DNA of 64,000 bases from Pararge aegeria (lineage: Eukaryota; Arthropoda; Insecta; Lepidoptera; Nymphalidae). Every line of letters begins with the position of its first letter. The first letter of the stretch is position 1. The translations under genes were made by a program, and so were the position numbers. Shown piece after piece: positions 41,907-52,410 of this stretch. Under the pieces are notes generated by a model that saw only the letters and a program-made list of their open reading frames with translations, ran no database searches and was not told where the DNA came from. Location: positions 4,030,001-4,094,000 of the forward strand of contig NC_053200.1 in the NCBI RefSeq assembly GCF_905163445.1, written 5' to 3'.

Positions 41907-42020
41907 TTCTTCATCATAACAACCCATTACCAGTCCACTGCGGGGCACGGGTCTGCTCCCACAATGAGGAGAGGTTGAGGCCTTAGTCCACCATGGCCCA
42001 ATGCGGATTGGCGGCTCTTT
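41907..42020 (-). repeat. SINE family 2, 3' part, minus strand
   Basis: AACCCATTACCAGTCCACTG, GGGCACGGGTCTGCTCCCAC, CCTTAGTCCACCATGGCCCA. Confidence 0.65.
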
Positions 42021-42077
42021 TTCTTCACGCTGGGATATGCATTTACGGATCTGGCTCGGAAAAGGGCAAGAGTTTTT

Positions 42078-42122
42078 ATTTGTTGTTTACTTACCTAAGA
42101 GTTAGGTAAGTAAACAACAAAT
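42078..42122. repeat. Perfect inverted repeat, 20-base arms
   Basis: ATTTGTTGTTTACTTACCTA (42078-42097) and its exact complement at 42103-42122 with 5 bases between. Confidence 0.95.
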
Positions 42123-42333
42123 AAGTGACAGTTCCACATTACCCACTAAAACTCAAAAGAGGCGTAGACGTGAGAAAGAGACACCACTGATTTTATCCAC
42201 ACTATTACCACGGCATATAACACTTCGCAGGGCATGCAAGGAACATATCCATAAATATGCCGTCCTGAGTCCATCAAACTACGGCGTAGGGGCCCGTAAT
42301 TACACCGGCAACTACCAAATTAGCTAATTATTT

Positions 42334-42541
42334 GTCGGCCGACTGGTGCAGTGGGCAGCGACTCTGCTTTCTGAGTCCAACGGTGGTCCGTGGGTTCGCT
42401 TCCTACAACTGAAAAATGTGTGTGATGAACATGACTGTTTTTCAGTGTTTGTGTGTTTATCTGTATATTATAAGTATTTATGTATTTTATCCATAAAAAT
42501 ATTACGCTTACCTTGGGGCTAAGTAGATGGCGATGTGTGTT
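42334..42541 (+). repeat. SINE family 1
   Basis: GTCGGCCGACTGGTGCAGTG head; box B GGGTTCGCTTCC; end GATGGCGATGTGTGT. Confidence 0.75.
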
Positions 42542-42649
42542 TTTTCTTTTATTTATTGATTTTCATTTTTTTTAATTCTTAACAATGCTAAATATAAATA
42601 AAAAAACAATATTAAAAATTTATAAGCAAAAAATAAAAAAAAACAAAAA

Positions 42650-42850
42650 ACATCCACTTCTCCGCTTGCGAGGCTTTGAATGACCAAGCAACCCGCGGTC
42701 AGGGCGTGAGAAACCTCCGCACAATAGTGCCGTTTCATGAGGACTACTGTGTCCGACCCTTGATCCAACAACCAAGCGAAAGCTGCTATAGATCTTGGTC
42801 GAAGCTTTTTGCGAGAAGACCATCGAGTAAAACGACTATCGGAACAATAA
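42650..42850 (-). repeat. Unclassified GC-richer segment
   Basis: Contrasts in composition with its flanks. Two overlapping minus-strand frames are open, but neither shows a domain I know. Probably a transposon fragment. Confidence 0.3.
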
Positions 42851-43369
42851 AGGTAGATTCAATTATTTATTGTTATTTTTATAAATTCCAGACCGCAGAA
42901 CACAGCATTGCAAGAATGCTACGCGGCAGTAATATGCATTGTAGTACCTTCCGGGCGAGCTCTGTCACGAAAAAGCTCTAATACTACAACAGCTGGAGAT
43001 ATTATATTCTCGATATAAAATGGCAGCTAAATCAAACTACTATTCAACCGGTTTCTTGCAAATCGCTCGGAGAATCTTCGAAAGAACGCAGGCCAGCTAC
43101 GAGCGAAATCAAACACGAGCGGTCAATCAACCCAGTCAAAGCTCACAAACGAAACCGGTCTGTAACGGGTTAATGTATCACCCGTCCAAATATTAACCGG
43201 TTAAAGCAAATTATATTTGAATTTATCAAAATGTTGGAACACTTTGTTAAATTCTTTCTTTTTTGATGATATTGATGATGAACTCGTTTTGTAAATACTG
43301 CATTGCTGTGTTCTAGTCTGCCATGGCCGCTGTAATTACAAGCACAAAAGGCTTGCCTCGTAAGCCTCA

Positions 43370-44170
43370 GTTTGATGGACACAGGACCGTCTTTGTAGGA
43401 CGTATTCCTTGCAGGCCCTGCGAAGTATAGAACTGCACAGAACGTTCTGTTTTTAATTTAGTTGGATTCATTTAACATTACAGATTAACGAATTAATTAA
43501 ATTAGGAATAAATTTTGAGGAGATCCATGAACAGACAAACACACATCAGCCTTTAAGTATACGTATAATAACCACTATAACATGTAAAGGTATTTGCTTT
43601 GTCTCGTAAAGGGCAATAACTGTATTTATTTATGTTTAGCAAAAGGTCGATGTATTTAAGATTTTAAATAACATTATGTATTTTGTTGTACTAATTAACT
43701 AGTTTTTCCAATCAGATATGAAAGTTCATGTCCATTTATCGAAAACAAAGTAATTTTAGCTTTAGTACCCAGTTATAAATATTTTTTTACCTTCCACAAA
43801 GTTTGTCGACCCATTCGACAGATAATTTAGAGTAAACAGTTGATAGTCTTGAAATAAAACTTCTATCTCTTATCTTCCTTATTAAAAATCTGTGAACTCT
43901 ATTTTAATAACAATTATTGGGAAGGTGCAATCAACTTTGCATACATACTCTACTGATACCCGGCCACGCGTTGCTATGTAGAGTTTTTTTGTGACAGCGC
44001 TCGTCCGGGGAAGTAGATATTACCAACATGCTTATTTCTGCCGCTAAGTAGCATTGTCACAATTCTTTGTTCCGATCTGAAAACTATTTTGAAAATAATC
44101 CCATAATGACCCCCACGGGGGATCGAACACGCGACCTTCCACTTATAAGACCGCAGCCTTAACCATTACA
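43370..44170. repeat. LINE 3'-end pieces and a tRNA-like head
   Basis: 43370-43440 resembles the GATGGACACAGGAC LINE end. 43998-44085 repeats the GCTCGTCCGGGGAAGTA block. 44110-44170 (minus) has GTGTTCGATCCCCCGTGGG, a SINE-type box B. Confidence 0.4.
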
Positions 44171-44489
44171 GTCGCATAAATTTAAAAAAAATCATAATTC
44201 AAGAAGGCTTAGTTAAAAGCACTTGTGAAACACGAGTCACTCTGTTAACATATATTTGGGGACTAAGATGACTGTTATCTGACTTATATTAGATAATAAT
44301 AAATCGGGCCACTTTCCAACCAAGGGCGGAAAAAATGTTTTACTATGAAACGCAATAACACTGACAACACTGAGTCACACACCCTCAATATCGCACTTAA
44401 TCCGTACCATACCTTAATTTTCATTTCTGTTGAATATTTATAATAGCTGTGTGTTGCTTTTATGTCCAAACGTTTATGAATACAATTAT

Positions 44490-44890
44490 CTTCCCGGGGA
44501 GAAAATGTATCTTCTCTTACAGCTTTATCATCTCTCAGAGCACTGGCGCACTAGAAGAAATAATATATATGTGTAATAATAAACGGGAGTAAATTACCAT
44601 GTTCTCGTGATTTAGCTGTCCCCTGTCAGGGGATATAATTAACGTGCCCACCAGCTAAATCCCTGACAGGGGATATAATTAACGTGTCCACCAGCTAAAT
44701 CCCTGACAGGGGACATAATTAACGTGTCCACCAGCTAAATCCCTGACAGGGGATATAATTAACGTGTCCACCTGCTAAATCCCTGACAGGGGATATAATT
44801 AACGTGTCCACCAGCTAAATCCCTGACAGGGGATTTATTAACGGGTAATCGGGTGGTATAAATTTTGTCCTGCATGTGCTATGGTGGTTT
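44490..44890. mobile_element. MITE (GCAGGAGACA family) with internal minisatellite
   Basis: The right end GTGGTATAAATTTTGTCCTG followed by CATGTGCTATGG is the complement of the left end at 39742. The left part has CACTGGCGCACTAGAAGAAA. The middle holds the 40-base array. Confidence 0.65.
44621..44834 (+). repeat. 40-base minisatellite, 5.3 units
   Basis: Units start at 44621, 44661, 44701, 44741, 44781 and 44821, each CCCTGACAGGGGATATAATT plus AACGTGTCCACCAGCTAAAT, with single-base differences (CCCTGTCAGG first, GGACATAATT third, CCTGCTAAAT fourth). Confidence 0.97.
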
Positions 44891-45371
44891 TTGGTGTTCC
44901 AAAAAGCATTCTGTTAAGAACCTTTTTGGAGATTCAAGATTTAGCATAAACTTTCTACAGCGAGAGACTCAAGAGAGACTATTTTCAGTCTTACGGTCGA
45001 AACTAAATTAGGTACTACTTATATAATTTTATTTAAAAATAGTTAACACAAATATTCTCGAGCCTAAGTCGCCATTCCTAAATATTTTTCATTAATCAAC
45101 TAATAATTATATAAATATGTTTAAATTCATTAATATTCCATATTGCATCACTGTTTTATAAATGAACGCGTCACATATTAGCAATTTGTTATTTACCAAG
45201 TCTATACATAATAATATGTAAAGGTTTCAGTGCGTCACGGACAGCTGACACGCACTAATTCTCTTTTTCTTTATAAAAAAAATAGATGATGAAAATATTA
45301 AGATACCTTGTACATAAACCCTACGCAATTTTACTGTTTGCTATCGGTTTTAACACGTATAATCGTTTTTG

Positions 45372-45475
45372 TCTTTTATCAACCCATTACCGGCCCACCA
45401 CAGGGCACGGGTTTTCTATCAGAATGAACGGTTCTTCTCAGAAGATACGGTTTAGTCCATTGTGGCTCTCCATTA
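45372..45475 (-). repeat. SINE family 2 fragment, minus strand
   Basis: CAACCCATTACCGGCCCACC and AGGGCACGGGTTTTC. Confidence 0.55.
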
Positions 45476-45734
45476 CGTAGGGCTCGCACACAAACAGGTT
45501 CCTATAGGGTGTTTTTCCAAACCGTTATAGCAAGTTGTATTTATTCGCTTATACGCCCATAATTCTGAAATTACAAATTCCAATTAGGCCTAGTTTATAA
45601 GCACTTTTCAATCGTTAAGTCAGTCTGTTTCTTGTGTGTGTAAAGAGTGCATGCTGAAACACACACATAACATCTGTGTTTTTTATTACATTATCGGAAG
45701 AGATCAAACTACCATTTACTTTTACGCGTTTAAA

Positions 45735-45892
45735 TTACTATTACGCGTTTGGAAACCTTGCAGCTTTAGTTTTAAGTTTGCGAATACGGTTATCGCCATC
45801 ATCTCACTACCGTGTAATTCCCATGTAATGTACGCATCAAAAGTGCCACCTATGGGTCGACTTGAATAAAGATATTTTTGACTTTGACTTTG
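45735..45892 (+). repeat. Non-LTR retrotransposon 3' tail
   Basis: ATACGGTTATCGCCATCATC and GACTTGAATAAAGATATTTT with terminal GACTTTGACTTTGA repeats, typical of a 5'-truncated LINE end. Confidence 0.55.
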
Positions 45893-46378
45893 ATTTTACT
45901 AAAACGGCATTCGCATCTCATTCATTGTTCTGAGATCAAAATTACGCCAGTCGTTGGAATGTTACGAAGACTAACGAATAGAACAATGAAACTTACAAAA
46001 CATTTTACCTAAAACAATGCATTATATATTCTTACCCAAAAGCTTTTATGCCCTTAAATAGACTAGCCAAAGGCCCGTTTCTCCGTCTAATCTAAACGCC
46101 TTCAAGCAATATAAACTCAGCTTGAATTTAGAAGTCTAAACACTTGGTTTTATTGGAATGGTTTCAAAGCGAACGGCGAAATCTGCCCACAGTTATCTCA
46201 AAAGCTCAACGTAATATCAATCTCATTTCATAATAATAAATACTCGTATGTACACCATAATAATACAATCAAATGCACAAATCAAAACAAACAAGATGTT
46301 ATGATTTCCTATTGCCGATAAATATAATTTAGTTGTACGTAAAGGATTTTCCTTCCCTGCGTTATCTATTCTCTGGTG

Positions 46379-46451
46379 TATATATATATATGTAGAGAGG
46401 TTAGAATGAACACATACACTGCAGTTAGTGCTTTGAATACAGACAGACAAG
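46379..46451 (+). promoter_or_regulatory. Core promoter and 5' leader of copy C exon 1a
   Basis: An alternating TATATA run (46379-46391) is followed at 46421 by GCAGTTAGTGCTTTGAA, an arthropod-type initiator context. The same block occurs before exon 1b. The spacing from TATA to initiator is about 32-40 bases depending on which register is used. Confidence 0.5.
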
Positions 46452-46518
46452 ATGTCGCGTGAAGACTCTATGCGGATACTTAAAAAATTCTTCGTTGACA
46501 TATTTTTAATATCTGGAT
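46452..46518 (+). CDS. Copy C, first exon 1a
   Basis: It starts MSREDSMRILKKFFVDIFL and ends in phase 1 at T|GTAAGT. Its core promoter region (TATA-like run 46379-46391, initiator near 46421) resembles that of exon 1b 1.36 kb downstream. It joins exon 2 in frame through codon TTG. Confidence 0.8.
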
Positions 46519-49500
46519 GTAAGTGCTATTATATCAAAGACCCACCCCCTATACTCTACGTAGTTGCTACGTGTACATAAACCTTTAATTAATTATGACG
46601 ACAATGATGAAACTATAATTCACCAAAATTTATTTTCCATATTGATTTAATTCATTAATTTAACTTATTCTTTACATTGATATTTTTTAGATTGATATTT
46701 ATGTAGCGAATTTCTAATACTATTTTTTGTGTCTGTGCGTTTTTATATAGGCCCTGTTCGCTGACAATAATACATAAATATAATAACCTATATAACCTTT
46801 AAAAAATTTTGTTTTCTATTAGTTAAAGTTCATGATAATTATTTATTCTTTTTCATAGTTATGTTCAACTTTATACGTTTATTCATTCTCAAATTCACAA
46901 GTTAAATATACATTCATCTTTTCATTATGTTTTTTTTTTAATTTGATACACGATTCAAAATTGGAATGAAAACAACTCACGAAACAAATAGCCAAAGTAT
47001 TCCCATTCAGAAACTAACAAGCAAATACGAGTATATAGTAATACAGCTATGTGTTGTTGACTAAATTTACAAAACCCTCAATTTGAAGACTAATTGAAAA
47101 CTAAAACTAAAACTACAGAAATGTGAAAAAAACTACTAACATGATAATTTTAATCTAACAATTATTTATGATTTTATTGTATTAACATTTGATTAAGTAT
47201 TTTTTGATTAACATTTGATTTCCTATTTGATAAAACTTTCAACATAGTTTAAGTTATAATCTTCCGTCGATATGAAAAGTTTTACCTTAAACAAATATAA
47301 CGACATTATTGGTCATTTAAGTAAACATAGAGAAAGCATTAACTCAAAGAACGCAATTTTTTTCAAGCTAAGGGTTAAATTAAACTTTACACTAAAAAGT
47401 AACGAATAGATTTTAAAACAGCTAAGAAATAATATTTATTTTATTTATTTATTTATACTCTTTATTTGTACACCACTCAGAAAAACGAGACAAAAAAAAG
47501 AACAAACACATGAAGAATAAAGCAGGATACAAAAGGCGGCCTTATCGCTAAGTAGCGAATAATAGATTTGGTATAGAGGTTTTTATTTAAAAGTATTGTT
47601 TGTTTTGTATTTATTTATATATTTATTCAACTTTCAACGACATACTAAAGACGGTTTCTTTTTTTTTTTTAATACTATTAATTTGAGATAGTGCTTTATT
47701 ACAATTGTACCAATAAAACATATTATCTATGGGCTTGAGTTACACGTATATAACGCGGGAATTAATTTATTTATTCAGTTAGTGCTTTGAACGACGGACG
47801 GTCAGTATGTCGCGTGAAGAGTCATTGAGTGTGATTAGGAAGTTTTTCGTAGATGTATTTTTGATATCAGCGCGTAAGTATTTTTTTACTTCGCAAAGCG
47901 ATAAATAACCAATTAATAAACTATACATCTCAAACAACTAATACAGGTATAGCAAGGAATTGATATAATAATATATAATTGATATTATCAAGCGATTTCA
48001 CAAAAGTATTAAATAATATAATATATTTTAAATATATATATATATATTAAAAACTTGTGCCCGATTTCTCATATTATTATTGATTTAATGATTCGTGATT
48101 TTGTACATTAAAAATAGTGGTTTTACAAAAACATTCTAAAAAGTAGAACCTGGGGATTGGTAAAATAACCCGGTAAAATAAGGCAAGGAGTTAATAAGAA
48201 GGAAAAAAAATGTATTTCTAAACTTATTTTGAAGTCAGGTGATCGGTATATCCATCGTTAAAGCTTTATTTCTTGATTTGTAGTTTGTATTGTCTATTAA
48301 AAAAAACTGTTTTTTAAACCAAATCATCTTACATATTATTTAAGTAATTGAAAAAACAACTTGATTAGAACTAACAATATATTTAATTATGTACCTACCT
48401 ACCGAGCATCTCCCAATTAATTAAAAAACAACTTAGTGCGAGAAACATACGTCTTGTCTGGCAGGAGACTTTAGCCGTGGTAAGCGATTTAGTGGTATGA
48501 TTAGGGGTATGACTACCATACTCCCTAACAGGTAAGCCCGCTACCATCTTAGACTGCATCATTACTTACTACCGGGTGAGATTACAGTCGAGGGCTAACT
48601 TGTAGTGGAATAAAAAAAATACAAAATTAAAAACGCCTAGAAATTTTCTCCTTCTTCTGGCTGTCTGATTAAAATACCTATTATATTTCAGTGGTGCTGT
48701 GTATATACGCTACAAATAGCCTGTGGGTGCCCTTCGAGCGGGGATACTTCTGCGGAGACGAGAGTCTCATGTTCCCTTACAGAAATGATACAGTGACCAC
48801 GCCTATGCTCAGGATATTTGGGCTTGGTCTGCCCATACTTGCAGTGAGTAGAATACAAGTTAATGCTAATATAAGTGCTATAACTATAGGTACATATAGT
48901 AAGGAAAATCTTGTACGTACAACTAAATTCGCAAGCAGCAGATTAAAGCAGCTAAATTAGCAGATTTTCTTCATTTTATAACATCCGCATACCCTGTGCA
49001 TACCCTCTATGCACGCCACTGGCTAAGGGCCCCGCGCTTGCTTAATCAGGCATTGCATACAAACACTATATGTCTATGTTACTCTCCGTCCTTTTTATTT
49101 ACTTTATGCCGGAAATCAAGTGGATCGGTTTTTAGTTGTAGCGTAAAAGAAAAACAAACAAACAAACTTTCGCATTCATCATATTAGTTAAGATATCCAT
49201 ATAAATGGATCATATGACGCCTGATTGGCAAAGTGGGCAGCGACTCTGCTTTCTGACGCCGTGGGTTCGATTCCCACAACTGGAAAATGTTTGTGTGATG
49301 AACTTGAATGCTTTAAAGTGTCTGGGTGTTTATATGTATATTATAAGTATTTATGCATATTATTAATTAATATATTCATCAGTAATCTTTGTACCCATAA
49401 CTCAAGCTACTTTGTGGCTCAATGGCGATGTATGTATTGTCCTAATATATTTATTATAATATAAAAAAAACATATCAAAACTACATACAGAATTGTCTGT

Positions 49501-52342
49501 TTTCGCGGTGAATAGCAAAATTAAGCTAATACATTTTAGATATCATGGTCTGACGCCAGTGGCGTGCATATGCAGTTATAAACACTTAGGGTAGGCTCTT
49601 ACAAAGCCTATTCTTAAGTATTTTATAACTCGTACTGGAGATTTTGTTCGTTTTATATCATCTGCATACCCTGTGCATACCCTCTATGCACGCTACTGTC
49701 TGCTACAAAACAAACTTGATTCTATCCAAAATATGATAAGCCGCAAATGGCTTCCACAAAGAATCTGGCTCCAGACAAGAATTTCCCTTTTATGCAAATA
49801 TAATTTGCTATTAACTTGATTAGAAAATAAGATTAAAGCTAACGTATCTACCTTGCTATTTGAAGAGAAATCACTCTTTTTCTTGGCTAGTGCTAGTCTA
49901 GTAGACAAAGTGATTAAAAACACATTACGCATTAGTACTACTCAGTGAAGTGCACTTTATATATGCACAAAAGCAATGCCTACCGTAACATTTTATTTGT
50001 TATAGAGGATATTTTATAGATGAGGATGTATCCATTTTATGCCATCGTCTTGTTTTATGCCTAGCTTGGGTAAAAAATCTGTGCAGGCCTTGGTACTACT
50101 TGTGCGTAAGGAGTACCTGATTAAATTGAAACCCCAGATTATAATTGTATCCTAACTTTAAATAAAACTAGCTGTCCCGTGCAACTTCGTCTGCACCAAA
50201 CCGGTTATTACCGGAAAACACAAATAAAATGACATTTTCTAAAAATGAATCCTAACTAGATGGATTTATCGCCCCCGAAACCCCTGTATACTAAATTTCA
50301 TGAAAATCGTTGGAGCCGATTCCGAGATTCCAATTATAGATTATAGATACAAGAGTTGCTCGTTTAAAGATAAGTATAAGATTATTAATAATAATAAAAC
50401 AATAAAACACATACAACTACAACTTGGCAAGTAAAAATTCTACGTCCTACATTATTTAGCACCAATAAATTTAACAAATAAATAAAATTAAAAATTGTTA
50501 TAAAATATTGCGTATTAAAAATTTAGAGATGTCATTACTGGCACTGTGGCGTGCACAGGAATTCGGACCAGGCCATAAAGCAGTAAAATGGCATAGAATG
50601 TCAAAATACTCCTCTATTGCCAGTTATGGGAAAACGTTAGGGTAGGCAACGCTTTTGTGAATGTATGAAGTGCACGCCACTGATTACTGGCGACCCTACT
50701 AAAGTACTTAAATGCTATCGGTTACATAAACCGCTGACGTCTGAGACGGGTATTAAAACTACAATATAATATTGTTATACGTAGATTAATCTGAGATTTT
50801 TTTATAAATATAGACGCGTTCCCCTGCGGCTTGAAGTATCAGTCCTTCGACCATTACCAATCTATTTTTATTTATATTTTAAAATCTATGTAATTTTGTG
50901 ATTGTTTGAAAAAATGTAAAGTATATGTAATGTGTATAATTTGCAAATTTGGGTATTGCACTATCCCGTTTCATGTAACATGTTTCTTCAACCAAAGGGT
51001 GGTCTAAAGGAGATCGCTTTAAGCGATAAGGCAGCCTTTGTGCGTATATTTTGTATTATCGTTTATATTGTTAACCTAGCTTTATATTTGTATGCGCAAT
51101 AAAGACTTCTCCTTCTTCTTCTTAACTGGAAATGGTTTAAGCTTCTCAATATACATAGTACAGTAACATTATAGGTGACATGAAGTGATGTTTCCATCGC
51201 CTCTTGATAGAATCTGCATATTTCTCATGCAAAAGCGTAAGTTTTATCTATTACCTCTACGAGCGCATTAGTAATATTAAGATGATAAAGAGTCTTTTTT
51301 TAAGGAGTAAGTATACCTACTAACAAAAAGCGACTGTAAAGACAAGAACTTGCTTTTTTAAAGTCGAACATAATGGCGTAAAAATTAAAAAATATGAATA
51401 AATAAATAAAATAAATGAATAAATATACTACGACAATACACACATCGCCATCTAGCTCCAAAGTAAGCGTAGCTTGTGTTATGGGTACCAAGATGCCTGA
51501 TGAATATTTTTATGAAATAAATATATAAATACTTAGACTAATACATAAAAACACCCAGACACTGAAAAACATTTATGCTCATCACACAAATATTTTCCAG
51601 TAGTGGGAATCGAACCCACGGCCTTGGGCTTAAAAAGCAGGGTCGCTGCAAACTGCGCTAATCGGCCGTCAAATATCAGTTTAAACACTTCAATTTGTAG
51701 TTTATTCGTCTATTCATATAATTCATAGTCATAGAGATCAGTGATGCTATATATTGTAATTATCTATAGGAAATGATAATAATATTATAACAGTATTCAA
51801 ATGTACCTATCATAAAATTCAATAGTTATAAATGTGGTATCACAGGTCAGCAATGTGATCTCCTTTATATACCTACATTCCTGGTACTAGTAGTTATATA
51901 ATATTCACATTTTCCACGCAGAAATTGTTTTTCCATTCTCCAGCAGTGTCAAGCTAATATGCTATAGGGTATCTTTGCAAAGTCTACCTAGATCAAAAAC
52001 TTGCGTCGAAATAGTTTCTGTCTGTATGTTCCATGGCTTTAGCCAGAACCACTATTTGGAAAAGATATAACTGGTCAGTGATTTACGCAAGAAATTAGCA
52101 ACGGTCAAAGAAATTCGGGTACATTAAGTAGGATTTTACGGCTTCCACAATCAGATAATATCTAAGTTTAAATTTTACAAAAGTTTAATTAAACAAGTCA
52201 AGACCTCTTATTTCATACCCATGCTGAGGGAGTGTGAAAATAATATGTAATCCGCCATATTGTGGTGGCGGCCATCTTGAACAGATTTTCATCAATCCGT
52301 TCGGGAATTACGATGACACAGACCGACACACACAACACACAC

Positions 52343-52410
<68 letters not shown>

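Noticed and set aside
44621..44834. CRISPR-like array
   Set aside because: The 40-base units are contiguous with no spacers, and the setting is eukaryotic; it is a minisatellite.
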